Source: Solanum dulcamara
Lineage: Eukaryota > Streptophyta > Magnoliopsida > Solanales > Solanaceae
Assembly (NCBI RefSeq): GCF_947179165.1
Contig: NC_077243.1
Location: 4,396,001-4,460,000, forward strand
Direction: 5' to 3'
DNA: 64,000 bases
A program made the translations under genes and the position numbers. Under the pieces are notes generated by a model. It did no database searches and was not told the origin of the DNA. It was given only the letters and a program-made list of their open reading frames with translations. Shown in pieces: positions 46,304-58,900 of the stretch (its first letter is position 1; each line of letters opens with the position of its first letter).

Positions 46304-46500
46304 ATTTACTTGGACAGGATGCTTGACTATTACTAGGTCGGTTCCAATTTTTATTTTATTTTTTAAAAAAATATTATTTTGTGAAATATTCTATAGATTT
46401 CTAATCAAACTATTTCTTCATTCTTTAAAGAGTTTAACACAAAATTCAAAAAGAAGAAGAAGTTGAGACTACACAACATATAATGTTTTTGAGATGTATA
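46304..46500. other. NFXL1 proximal promoter region
   Basis: AT-rich DNA upstream of the NFXL1 transcript. A CTTGGTGAACAAGCG stretch and TATAAATAGGG (on the plus strand at about 46250) are visible. No clear TATA box on the minus strand was identified. Confidence 0.3.
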
Positions 46501-46504
46501 GAAC

Positions 46505-47440
46505 TCTTGATTTATGAACACACTATAAATTTTAGTAATTTTTGGTTTTTTTTGGTAACATTTTGAATTTGATGGAGATGGAGCTGTGTAGTGATTTTTA
46601 TGACTGGTTGATGACTTTCTTCTTTAATTAAAATATGATGGTGGTAGTGGATATGGTGATGGAGTAGTGACAGCGAAGAGAAGATGAAGGAAGTGAAGAG
46701 AAAAAAAAAAGTTTTCACGTTCTTAAAAAAGGTGTAGGACACGTGTCATGAATTGTTAGTCGTTTGTGTTTAATTGATATGTTATTAACTGGCATAAGTT
46801 GTAGTGCTTTCTCAAATCCGTACAATCTTTGACTCATGAACACGTTGTAAACTTCAACAACTTCTAATTTCTTGCAACGTTTTGAATTTGATGACGATGG
46901 ATTTGTGTAATGATTTTTACGACTAATTAATGATTTTCTTTAGGGTTGAAATATGACGGCGGTAGTGGATATGATGATGGAGTAGTGACGCCAAATAGTA
47001 GATGAGGGAGATGGAGAAAAAAATTAGATATTTCACGCTCTTAAAAAATGTATAGTACACGCGCCGTATCTTATTTGTCATTTGTGTTTAATTGATACAT
47101 TTTTAACTAACATAAGTTACAGTGTTTCTCATATGCACAAAATCTTTGACTCGTAAATACGTTGTAAACTCCAATATCTTCTAGGTCCTTTGTAATGTCT
47201 TGAATTTGATGATGCGAAAGTTATGTGGTCGTTTCTACGACTGGTCAATAACTTTCTTCTTGATTGAAATATGGTAACGGTGATAGATATGATGATGGAG
47301 TATTGATAGCGGCACATAGTAGGAGAAGGAGATTGAGAAAGAAATGTATAGCACACACGCTATGTCTTGTTAGCCGTTTGTGCTTAATTAGTATATTTTA
47401 AACTAACATGAGATGTTTGATAATCACTCTCTTAATTGAG
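46505..47440. repeat. three tandem diverged units of about 320 bp
   Basis: Three consecutive units begin near 46505, 46826 and 47142. Each contains, in order, TCTT(T)GA.T..T.AA.AC, a TTTTGAATTTGATG-like block, ACGACT.GT.AAT.A.TTTCTT, a GAAATATG..GG..GTAG.GGATATG.TGATGGAGTA block, a purine-rich GAGAA.. stretch, and TGT.TAATTGATA..T.TTAACT..CATAA. Similarity between units is partial (estimated by eye). It is non-coding and lies 500-1,500 bp upstream of NFXL1. Confidence 0.8.
46740..46747. promoter_or_regulatory. ACACGTGT element (G-box/ABRE-like)
   Basis: A palindromic ACACGTGT sits in the first tandem unit, about 780 bp upstream of the NFXL1 start codon. The corresponding places in units 2 and 3 read ACACGCGC and ACACACGC, so only one unit has a full core. 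ABRE/G-box motifs respond to abscisic acid and light; a role for NFXL1 is inference. Confidence 0.3.
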
Positions 47441-47888
47441 GTGTTTAAAAAAAAATTGACAAGATCAAGGGGGCTAAGTATGTATTCAGTCAAAAAAGGT
47501 ATTAAAAGTTATCATGAAAAAATCCAGAATCACATTATATACAGAAACATGCAAATGAAATTGGGAATAGAAAATAGATGCTATTAATAGCTTGATAGAT
47601 TATGTGACCACTATTACAATTGTGATAAGCCTTACCAATTTAGTTTCAATTTCTACTTTGAAAGTTAGAAGAGTTTTCTTTTAATTTATGGTCACAAATA
47701 CAAGTTGCACCCCCAATAGAAAAATGTTGGTAGGTATTCGAGGCTTAAGATTCCAAGTTCTACAAAGTTTCTTGGCCCAATTTGCTTTGAGAGCCCAATG
47801 TCTCGTCTAGCCATGCCCATCAAAAGTTTCAAACTGAAGTTCCCATGGGCCCAGAATTTGTAACGCAGAGAACAATTACATAGATAAT

Positions 47889-49136
47889 AGGCTTAAGTCA
47901 TTTGTAGCCTCTTAAACTTGTCCGCATTATTCATTTAAACACATCAACTCAATCTTATACCTATTGAGCACCTCTATCCTCTCAAATTTAAATCATTTGA
48001 ACATTATTTTGACAATCAGCTAAAGATGTAAGACGTGTGAAATGCACTCGCAATGACTTGGCAGTTTGACAAATTAAATAATGACACATGTTTTTGAATA
48101 AAAAATTTATTTAAAATATATTATAGAATAAAAGAAAAAGGAAATTATTTCTAAGTAAAAAAAATTTTTAAAAAGGGAAAAGGCTCAAATATGCCATCGA
48201 ACTTTGAGAAAAAACTCATTTATGTCATCCGTTTAAAGTTTTGTTCATCTATGCCATTGTCATTTGAGAAAAGGCTCATCTATGCCATTAATTTTTAACT
48301 TCAAAAAACACCCAAACAACAATGACATAGATGAGCCAAACTTTAAACGAATGATATAAATAAGCCTTTTCTCAAAGTTCGATGACATATTTGAGTTTTT
48401 TCCCTAAAAAAAAATTGTAACTCCCCGCCCCCTCATTTCCCCTGCTATCCCGTCGGCAGTCCCACCATCTTCTTCCCCCAATTTCCCCCCCTTTATACAC
48501 AACAATCAACTATATACGTGAAAATCCTTCCACAAATAAAGATCAATTTAAAGTCAAAACAATATATTCATAACAATTAAAATACTATAAAAAAAATTGA
48601 GCAAAGAAAAAAATGAACATAAAAATTATACCACAAAATTAACATAAATGTACACCAATTTAATGGAGAAATCAAAGTCAAGGCGGAGATCCGCTCAAAA
48701 GAGTGGCAAGAAAGGCAGAGGACAATCAAATGGTGGTTGTCTAAATAAGAATGATTATGACGTTGCTGACAATCCTGATATAAATGGCAATGGAGCAAAA
48801 AAAAAGCAATGACGGAGGTAAGAAAATGAAGTGTACTGAGAAAAAAAGGAAGAAGAACGTTGTATGATGACGGCGGCAAACTGGTGGTGTGGTGGAGGAA
48901 GTAATGGCAAAGAGGTGAGGAAGAAGAAATATTTTTTTAAAAAATAAAAAAAGTCTAATTTAATACCTCTCACGTGCCTAATGAATGTGAATCACAAACA
49001 ATATGCCATGTAGGCAAAAAATGTTTAAATGGTTCAAATTCGGGAGGGTATAGATGTTCAATAGGTACAAGATCGAATTAAGGTGTCTAAGTGAATAATG
49101 CAGACAAGTTTAAGGGAATACAGATGACTTAAGCCT
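47889..49136. mobile_element. 1.25-kb terminal-inverted-repeat element
   Basis: The left end AGGCTTAAGTCATTTGTAGC and about 110 bp after it match, in reverse complement, the last 110 bp (ending ATGACTTAAGCCT at 49136). Shared blocks include AAACTTGTC.GCATTATTCA, TACCTATTGA.CA and ATTTGAAC. Long inverted repeats without a transposase suggest a non-autonomous DNA transposon, possibly Mutator-like; the flanks (ATAGATAAT and AGATTATAT) do not give a clean duplication. The interior has a GC-rich patch (48420-48490) and purine-rich DNA. A second element is nested at 48175-48404. Confidence 0.75.
48175..48404. mobile_element. nested MITE with about 70-bp inverted repeats
   Basis: A 230-bp element has ends that read GGGAAAAGGCTCAAATATG on the left and GGGAAAAAACTCAAATATG when the right end is reverse-complemented. 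The homology continues inward through TCGAACTTTGAGAAA and the TTTAAAGTTT block. The flanks are A/T homopolymer, so the duplication cannot be read. It lies inside the 1.25-kb element at 47889-49136, so it inserted later. Confidence 0.8.
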
Positions 49137-49149
49137 AGATTATATAATT

Positions 49150-49345
49150 GATGGTATCATGATACCTTTTCGATATATGATGTATCATGATATATTTTAG
49201 ATACATTATATCAAGATACCTTTCTGATAGATGATGTATCATGATACCTTTTCGATATATTATATAATGATACATTTCTAACATATGGTGTATCATAATA
49301 CCTTTCGATACATTACATAATGATATATTTTCGATACATGATAAG
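49150..49345. repeat. degenerate AT-rich minisatellite
   Basis: About six imperfect repeats of a unit like GATACCTTTTCGATATATGATGTATCAT, with alternate copies reading ATGATAC and ATGATAT. It lies immediately outside the 1.25-kb inverted-repeat element. Confidence 0.75.
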
Positions 49346-49999
49346 CCTTATGTTTGCCTAGTTGTGTCGATTTTCCTTTATTATAGGCATGTAGTATGCT
49401 GACTTACCCAAATGTTTTTTTAGCTTGTTATGTACATTATTGTCTATGGTTTTAAAAAGTTGTTAATATAATTCTTGAAAATTTAACCTTCTAGATAGTA
49501 TTAGATTTGAATCTAAAGTTTGCTCATATATTTTTTAATTTAAAGTACAAAATATGAGATTGTCGTCTAATGTTTGAATACCTTATAAAATATTGGATCA
49601 CGATCTAATGATGTACAAAATTAAGAGGAAAGAACGAATACATGTAGAGTTCTGAATTTAAAATTCTAGATTTTTTTAAATTAATGAATACAAAATTAAT
49701 AATTTATACGTCTTCAAGTAACTAGGTTCTGCCCCCTGATTGCACGTGGTCAAGTTGAGAAAGGTTGAATGGAGACAAAACATTAGCTAGCAAAGCATCC
49801 CCAGCTATGACACATAAGAAAGCAATATGATATACATACTCTGTAATTTGGATAGGATTTGCTGAGTAAATATTCACCACTCATTCTTCTTTGTTTTGTC
49901 AACTTGTAGAATGTTATTCCTGTGCAATTGCTATGACTTCAATTGAATCTTGAAACAAACTAATCCCATTTCTTCTCTGCATTTCTCATTCTTCATAAA
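49346..49999. other. upstream region of the acyl carrier protein gene
   Basis: AT-rich DNA to about 49700, then a less AT-rich stretch that should contain the ACP promoter and 5' UTR (TTCTTCTCTGCATTTCTC just before the ATG is a CT-rich leader). No TATA box was assigned. Confidence 0.45.
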
Positions 50000-51585
50000 A
50001 TGGCTAGTGTTTCAGCTACTTGTCTCAGATTTGGGTGTTCAGTCAATCAGGTGTTCAACACATTTCAGGTCAACATTACAAATAACTTCATTACTACTAT
50101 TTCAAATTTCATAAGACCTCTCTATAACCACATTTTACCATAACGACTAAGTTTTTTTTGAAGTAGATTTTTCATATTATGTTCACTGTAACAACATATC
50201 GTTACAACACACAATTGACGTTGTTATAAAGAGATTTGACAGTTTATATTATATAGTTCATGAACTAATTCATTCGTGCAAAATATGGGCAGAAAAACAG
50301 AGGTGTGAAGTTGGTTTCAGTGGGTTGGGGAAGGAGTACTGCTGGTTTCCCTTCTCTCAGAACATCCCGCTTCCATGTTGCAGCTGTAAATCTTCTTCTT
50401 CTCCATTTTCTTTTTTTGTTGCACATATATATAGTTAGCATGTATAAAACAAAATTGAACTATCACTACATTTGTATTAAAACACACCTCTATACCGAGT
50501 TGGCCAAATATTTATTCTTAATCGACAACATGTGTACGTAGGCCAACTCAACATAGATGTGTGTTTTAATACAAAGGGACTGATATTGGGGTATGAAACT
50601 CGTGAAAAGGTGATTGCTTAGATAGGTAAAAAGAATAATGGATAGTTGAGGTATGAAACTCGTAAAAAATGGTAGTTTAACTATGTTTTTAACCATTTAA
50701 CTCATAAAACAACTATGAGTTCTTAAACAACAGAATGAGCTAAAACCAGCTATACTTATTATTCCATATATCTCATTCATTGGCCTTGGCAAAATTTATA
50801 TGTGGCAATATGCGCTCTTTCTTACTAATTTATATGTGGCAATATGCACTCTTTCTTACTAACTTGTTTCACCTGTTCAGGTTTAAACGAGTTAGGTTAT
50901 GATCTGTTTGTTGACTTGGTTATTCAAAAGATTGAATTCAAAATTACTCATTAAATTGTTCGCCATTACATCCTTTTTTCAAAAGGATAGATTGTTTTGT
51001 CAAAGTTAGACATCTCAAACATAATCCTGGTACAAATAGAGCAAAATAGTACATTCTACGTAATCACAAAATTCAAAAGTCTTCTTATTTTTCTTAAACT
51101 CGATGTCAAGTCAAATCAGACAAACAAATTGAAACAAAAGCAATAATAGTTTTCACTCATTTACTTGATTTGATCGAGTTTGCATGAGCAGGCAAAGGCA
51201 GAGACAGTTGATAAGGTAATAAGCATAGTAAGGAAGCAATTGGCTTTACCAGCAGACACTAAGGTCAGCCCTGAAAGTACTTTCACTAAGGACCTCGGAG
51301 CCGACTCTCTTGACACTGTGAGTACTTTCAATATCGGATGCAGGATTTTCATCAAAATAATTCAACATCTAGTTACTATACGTATATTAATTTTTTAAAA
51401 AAATTAACCTTATACATACAGTATTAGAATGTGCCTAATAAGTGTTTGTAACGCACGAACAGGTGGAGATTGTGATGGCCCTAGAAGAAGAGTTTGGGAT
51501 TGCAGTAGAAGAAGAGAACTCTGAGAATATTGTAACAGTCCAAGATGCTGCTGACTTGATTGAAAAACTTGTTGAAAAGAAGTAG
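50000..51585 (+). CDS. plastid acyl carrier protein
   Basis: Carries growing acyl chains for type II fatty acid synthesis in the plastid. Four exons, 50000-50068, 50293-50385, 51192-51317 and 51463-51585, have GT/AG junctions and give 136 residues, the usual plant ACP precursor length. Residues 1 to about 54 are a Ser/Arg-rich transit peptide ending RTSRFHVAA. The mature part begins AKAETVDKV. The phosphopantetheine attachment motif DSL is at 92-94, with Ser93 in DLGADSLDT. The helix III region [13 protein letters not shown] and the C-terminus [15 protein letters not shown] are typical. The start ATG lies in a good context (AAAATGGC). Intron 2 holds a hairpin and a 34-bp duplication. Which isoform it is cannot be told by eye. 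Confidence 0.96.
50455..50577. repeat. long hairpin in ACP intron 2
   Basis: An inverted repeat: the left arm TTTGTATTAAAACACACCTC..GAGTTGGCC (about 50470-50505) pairs with the right arm GGCCAACTCAACATAGATGTG..TTTAATACAAAG (about 50541-50577), separated by about 35 bp. The arms differ at a few bases. It may be a small MITE; target duplications were not found. Confidence 0.75.
50793..50862. repeat. 34-bp tandem duplication in ACP intron 2
   Basis: Two adjacent copies of a block containing TTTATATGTGGCAATATGC and CTCTTTCTTACTAA, differing by one G/A change. Confidence 0.88.
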
Positions 51586-52612
51586 ACATTTTTAATTAGG
51601 ATGGAAAATGAGAGTGAGTTTTAATTTTAGCTCAATTTTTATGGACTCATTGTAATTCATATTCATGGATTGCATTCTTTTTGCAACACTTTGTTTTTTT
51701 GGTATCTAAATGATGATGAATTTTCTTTAATACTGTGTTCTTCTTCTTATTATTATTATCATTCCAAACGTTACTAATTAGATTTACAATTGTATTTTAT
51801 TAGTTGAGTAATTATATTACCTGTCTAATCCTTCCGACAATGATGCTTAATAAAGAACCTCCAATAATTTTTTTTGCTTCCTAAGTAGTAATGCCATCTG
51901 TGACAACAATGGAGAGTAGCGTGAATTTTGATTCACTTTAATAATCATCTTAGGTGAATTGTATATTTTTTAAAAAGAATTAATGACGTGACGATTTTTT
52001 TTTAAAGTGTCTACTTGTGCATTAGTAAAATTAAAGGTTACAGTTGCTAGTTGAAGTCAAGTTAAGAGTCATATTTATATATTATACCTTAAATTAAATA
52101 TAAACAATTCATATAGATCTCCGAGCAACTGAAATCATTGTCCTTTCTAACTAAAATAAATAGTCAAAAAGAGGATGAATAAATTGAGATTTCTCTAGAT
52201 TATTTTATCAATCTTTAATATGTAGGAAATAATTTATTTTATTATTTATATTTAAATAATGAGATAAAATAATTTTGAAACTAAAAATATTCATTATCAA
52301 ACACAAAATAAAATAATTTCTTGAAATATATTTGAATTATAATCTTTATCTCCTCAATGTTCTTAAGTCTTAACAATGAAATTTTATCCCAATCAAATAG
52401 TTCGATAGTGTAATTTTTTTTTTAGCTATCAATGCATATAGAAATATTAATCTGTAACTTGTGATAAAAATAATCATCCATCATAGTGGTACAATTATAA
52501 AAAATAAAATAATGTAATTAGCATGTTATCATATGTTAATATGTTATATATTCGATATAAAATTTATAGACATAATACATAAATATGTGTTTTAACTTAA
52601 TTTTATACAAAG

Positions 52613-52651
<39 letters not shown>

Positions 52652-52973
52652 GTGATATAATACAAGTAGGAGGTTGAGATTAAAATATAAAAAGGAACAA
52701 ATAGAATAGCTCAAGGTCCATTTAACGGTAACTGAAATCAGAGCTAGCTGTTTTTGTGAACGGTCATTTCTTCCGTTTCTATCGTCTCTCCCGCGATACG
52801 CGTTTCATTTTCTCTTAAATTATACTTTTCCTGAGCTGACGTTTGACGCCGTCTTTTTATCCGTCAAATCTCTTTCTTTCTACCGATCTTCCATCGGAGA
52901 AAATCTAGGTCCTAACGATTTCCATGGAAATCTAGAAACTTCTCAAAATTTACGTATAGTTGCGGCGGAGTAG
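51586..52973. other. intergenic ACP to SCD2-like gene
   Basis: Holds the ACP 3' UTR (to about 51750), then AT-rich DNA with an (AT)n run of about 34 bp at 52617-52650. From about 52740 the base composition rises (CGTTTCTATCGTCTCTCCCG), which marks the 5' UTR and proximal promoter of the SCD2-like gene. Confidence 0.55.
52617..52650. repeat. (AT)n microsatellite
   Basis: An uninterrupted alternating A/T run of about 34 bp, about 320 bp upstream of the SCD2-like start codon. Confidence 0.9.
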
Positions 52974-55900
52974 ATGGATCGGCGGAGGACGGGAAGTCCG
53001 GTGTACGCCCGACAGTGGAGTGGAGGATCAAGCAGCACGGGTTCATCTTCGCCGGCGGGATCGCCGGCTCATCCCCGTGCTCGGTTGCCTCCTACTGTGA
53101 CTGGGATGTCTACTATAAAGAGGACTCAGAATGTCGCCGCCAAAGCTGCTGCTCAGCGTTTGGCACAAGTTATGGCTTCTTCTCATAGGCCTGATGAAGA
53201 CGAGGATGATGATGATCTAGGGTTTAGGCCTCCTACAGCTGCTTTCTCCACTAACGACAATCGGAGTAATAGCAATAGCAAGAACAGTGGTTTGTCTGCT
53301 ATTTCACTAGCCAAGCCCAATAGATCTCCTTCCCCCTCGGTAATTTTTAGTAACTCTTTTTTTTTTCTAAATTGAACTGTGTTTCCTATGTTAAATTTTC
53401 TGCATAGTTATTGACTGTTGCATGATTTGATGTGAGATTATGAATGATTCATTGTTATTGCGCAATTTAGTGGAATTTGTTTGGATTGGAATCGGTTGGT
53501 CAATCAGATTCTTGATGAAAAAAGAAAAAAAGTTAATTAGAGGAGGGAAAAAAGTATATTTGCAGGTCAACCCTTTTCTTAGGCAATACATTTTCTGACT
53601 GGAAACATATGCTAACATTGCTTGACTATGTGGGAAAGTGCACATTATTTTTGATTTGACTTTTCATCTGCTGGCTCAAGATTCAATGAAGTAATTTTGC
53701 TGTTGATATATCTCGTTCTAAAATCTGAAAGCCAAAGGCTGTTATATTTCACCTCTCATCTTGAGAGCCAGAATATACAAAAGTCGCGGTGTGGGTGTGT
53801 GGGTGAGTGGGAGGTGGAGAAAAAGTCAGGAAGACACATGCTATGGGGTGTGGCGATAATGAAAAATTGACTTCTCTTATCCAACAAAAGTAAAGGAATG
53901 AAAAATTGGCTTCTATCTGAAGAGATTTCTGTGTTGCAGAAGTATCAAGTCTGGCGACTCTTGGGATCCACTTTCTAGAAGACATTTCTATTAGTAACAT
54001 TTTTTAATTAACTACTAATGCTTTATAAGTATTCATACAAATACTTTGCTTAAGAGTCTTTTTCTGATGGTAATTAGATGCTATCATGTTTAGTTAGGTC
54101 GGAACTTTATGGATCACTCTCCTTCTGTTCGTTCATCGTCTACTGGTAGACCCGCCTCGGTGTCTGTTCGTACATCAGCAGCGGCAACAACAACTGGAGC
54201 AATACTGCAACCGAGTAGGTCATCAGTGAGAACTCAAGTTACCATACCACCAATAGAACCTCCTAGTAATCGCTTGAGAGAGAAAAGGTAACCATTGCTA
54301 TTTTCTTTATCTTCTACTGATGACATCTATTAATATTTTGATTTAATATTTGACTAAACTACATCATCAATTTTATTTTTTTGGGACAAAACTAGTATAC
54401 CGTGTAACTTCAACTTCCCAGTGCTTATTTAATACTTGCATTGCACAGATGGATTGCTACTTCTGTCTTGTTTATTTTGAAACTAAAACTAAAAACAGAT
54501 TACAGTTGGACTGAAATTGAAATTGTGAATTTCTGACCTGACATTGAGATTTCACCTAGTTCTCACCTTTTCTAACTTACGGCATTTTTAATCATCTTTT
54601 TCTCGCTTGTCATTGCTTATGATGCTTAATTTGTAAAAGATTGGAAGTAAGCATAGTTTATTTGTCGAATACATGACAACCTACATAGAATTAAGGACTA
54701 GTCTTGTGATTTTCAAGAGCAATCAATGAACTGTCAGTCGACTGCCTCTCAATCCCATATGGTAAGACTACATTAGAAAGCCTTCTTCCTGTGACAAACA
54801 GGAGGACTGTGGCAAATAACCATATGACATATTTTAAATTGTACTATAGTTGATGTTCCCTTAATCTGTATAATATCTTGATGCAATGTGTATTCTTTTT
54901 TATCATGGCAAGCGATGATGATCTTTAACTGTATTAGATATTAATTTTAGGTTCACACCAGAATTAGGACGAATTGATTTGAAGGATTCTGGAAATGATC
55001 GTGAGACTTCTGTGCTTCGTGATGAGGTATGTCATCCTAGTGAAGTTGGTATCTGGATGGCTTCTAAAATAGGCTAGACTTGTCCATTCTGGTGCATGTC
55101 TTCATTATGACTTGAGGCTCACGTAATTTTGACGATTGGATAAATGACAATTCTGTTAACAATCAAATGAGAGTTTTGTAATTCTTTGCAGCTTGATATG
55201 CTTCAAGAAGAAAACGATATTATTTTAGATAAGGTTAGTTGTTTTACCTTTCTACATGAAAAGGATAGATAAAAAAAATAGTTTGTGCGACTTTGTAACT
55301 TTTTGGATCACAATTGATGTAATTTACAGCTACGTCGTACAGAAGAACAACGTGAAGAATCTGAAGCTAGGGTTCGTTTGTTGGAGAAACAGGTAATTCA
55401 CCAATAGTAAGGGTCTACACTGTAGATGGTAGTTTCGTGAGGATGATCCCAATTTTACCTACTATAAATAAATATATGTTCCCAGGACATTTGTAAAATG
55501 TTAATAGTTAATTATAAGCACCAAGAAAAGGGGTGCAGCCGATTATTGTGCGAAGTGGTTTCAGTCAACTTATGATAATAACTCTTAACTGGTCTTCATT
55601 GAATAAGACATATATTACTTATGTCGTTATAGAACGGGATTCTAGTGGAGGTCATGGTTGGTCTTGATTTAGTTTTCTAGATTTAACAGTTGTATGAAGC
55701 TATTGCGATTCCTTTTTTACAGGTTGCTTCTCTTGGAGAAGGACTATCACTTGAAGCCAAATTATTAAGCAGGTACAATCTGTAATGTTTTCTCCCCTTC
55801 CATATTTCTGCTCAACAAACATGGTCTGATGATGGTATGCAATGACTACAGGAAGCAAGAAGCACTTCGCCAGAGAGAGGTAGCTTGAAGAACTGTGAAT

Positions 55901-58900
55901 ACAATTAGTAAAGACAAACATTGTTACCAACTGTGTCACTGATGCATCAAATACTGTTGCTTGTCAAACTTTTTTAATGTTTTAACTTTAGTTACATGTC
56001 TAGACAAGTCTATTGGGAATAATGATAATACTCCTTCTTGTCTGCTTAATGTTTATGCTTCTATTGCTTTTGGTTTAACGATACTGTTCTTCTCCGGCAT
56101 TGTTATTGCAGGCTGCTCTTAAAGCTGCCCAGCAAACTAAGGATGGAAGAGAAGACGAAATTACGATACTTCGTACTGAAATTGAAGTTAGTTCACGCTA
56201 CTCTTAGGACCTATCCCCACAAAAAAAAAGTTCATGCTACTCTCTGGGTGCTGTGTGTTTTCTATTGTCACTGATCTTTCTTTTTACTTTCTTTTTTTTT
56301 TTTTGCAAATTTTGCTTTGTTCAGAACTTGAAGGACGACGCTGCGAATGCAATGGAACAGTTTCAGGAAGCTGAAGCTGAAGCAAAAGCTCTTCGAACAA
56401 TGACACAGAGAATGATTTTGACCCATGAAGAGATGGTTGTTGTTTGAATTCTGATGAGATAACTTTTTGCCTTTAGCTTCAGATTATGCTACTCACTAAC
56501 CAGTCTTTCTCACTTTGATCTCTGTTGTCCTTTTGACACTCTAGGAGGAGGTGGTTCTAAAGAGATGTTGGCTTTCTCGATACTGGGGCCTAGCTGTACA
56601 ATATGGTAATTCGCTTAATCAGCATCCTTCTTGTGGATTTAATTAGTGGTTGTAATATGTATAGTACTATAGTTATTGTTCTGAAGTTACAATCTTTAGC
56701 ATCTTTCAATTGCTTACATAGGATAAAACGTGTTTCTTGGCTTAACAAGTAGAGAAATACCATGATCACTGAAAGCGTCCAAAATGTAGCAATTATGAAA
56801 TTGAGAAAGCTCTCCTAGTCAGATGACCAAAGAAATGGATGAAGTTTTAGTTAGAGAAGGTTCAAGGAGCATCAAAGTTGTCCTACATCGGCCTCCAGAT
56901 GCACTGGTCCCTAGGTATGACACCATTGTGATTGAACGTGTTAAAAGGGGGGCCGAGAATACGCAAAATCACATGAAAGGTTCCCCTGAATGACTTATAA
57001 TGTCTTGAATTCCATGTAGATCAAGCAAATAAAAGGCATGGTAGAATTAAAAGATATATATAGGCAGCACCATTAGTTGGGATTAAATTTAGTTATATTT
57101 GCACATTACTTTAGGTCCAGTGTGCGCTCGGAGTCTTTGTAGTCTTGGCAGAGATTTAGAGCCTTTAGAAAATGTAGAAATTTGTACTTTTTATAATATT
57201 GGACCAATATGAACTTAATTGGAGCGAGATGGACACTGAGGATTCATCAGACTAACCCTAACTTGCTTGGGTTGAAGCATAGTTGTTATCCAAAATGAAG
57301 CAAATCCAAAGAAGGATCTCAAACTGTATTCACTTTATTCCTTCTTTTTCATTACCAGGAATATGCAGGTGCATTCTCCTACTATGAGGTATGCTAGGAA
57401 TCTTTCGCAACCTATATTGAAAACGTGCTATATGCGGCTTACCGCTCCATGAACAAAGTCTGGTGTTAAGTTAAGAGGAATGTAGAGGAGCGAGCTTACG
57501 CTCCTTAAATTTTGAACCTGGGGGAAAATTTAGCTTTCCATTTGACTATCTTAATTCTAATTTTATTTATAATGTTGGTATTCCGGCCAACTAGCCCCCA
57601 CCTCGATTAACTATCTTGTTCTTTCATGATCCATAAGTCTTAGTTTGCCTTACCAAAGCTTTGATTCACTCAATTGCTATAATCACAAAGACAAGCCACC
57701 CAACTCTTTAACATTTTTCACAAAAGCAATAAAGCCACCTCTAGTTGAAATAGTTTGGCTGACTATCCTTGGAACCATTTTAAATTACTAGTCTTATGTT
57801 TAGAATGAAATTACCACGCAATATAATTTAGGGATAAAATTGGAATATTGTTGGTGATAAGTTGAGGACCAATTACCCAAAAAATTGATATATGAGAGTA
57901 CTAAAAACATTTAATGATACGTGGAAGTCTTGTAATGAACTAAGCAGTAGCCTATTCATTTTCATGTTCAATCTTATTCATGAAACCATTTTTTTTGGTT
58001 AAGTACTCTATTTTATAAGTGTGTTCATCCTGGGTTTTTGAGGCTGTTTAGTCATGTGGTTTCTTTAATATTTACCCTACTTTTTTGTTTTGGGTGGGTG
58101 GTGGGTGGGGTGGGGTGGAAGGGGGATGCTAATAGTGAATTGGTGTGCTAACTTTTGGGGTTTCAGGTATCTGTGCAGATATAGCAGGGACGAAGCATGA
58201 ACATTGGTCATCTTTTGCGCCTCTTCCATTTGAAGTTGTGATTTCTGCTGGCCAGAAGGCCAGGGAGGAATCCTGGAATGGTGCTTAGCTTTTCCTTGCA
58301 ATTTTCCGTCCTGCATTAACTCCAAGATGTGCCTTTTTTCTGCTCTCATTGCATCTAAGTTTAATTTTAATCTCTCTTGTGCTGAGCAGGTGGCGATGAT
58401 TCTGATCGGAGCAAACGTGCTCGTGACATTAGTGACTTGTCTGGAGAGGGAAATATTGAGAGTATGCTGTCAGTTGAAATGGCTCTAAGAGAATTAGCTT
58501 CCCTCAAGGTTTCTGTTTGTTTCCTTCCTATGTTGCAAATGCTGTGCATTATATTATTTCTCAAAAAATAAAACAACAAAATGTGCAGTATATTCTGTAA
58601 ACAACATTTTTTTTCTGCTTTTAGGTAGAAGATGCTGTTATTCTTGCATTGGCACAGCATCGGCGCTCAAATGTAGTCCGGCAGTCCTCTGGTATGACTT
58701 GTGGTTTTGTGTGAATTTGTGGTTCTGTTGGCGTCAATGTATGAAACTGATTTTGTCTACTTTGTACTCCTCTCATCTCAGGTTTATCTGTTGTATGCTT
58801 TTACACATCAAAATTTCCATCTCCTAGAGTTCATGCATTTTTTCTTGACACCATATCTGATGTTACATAATTGCAGTATGGCATAGTCATCAGTTTAGAG

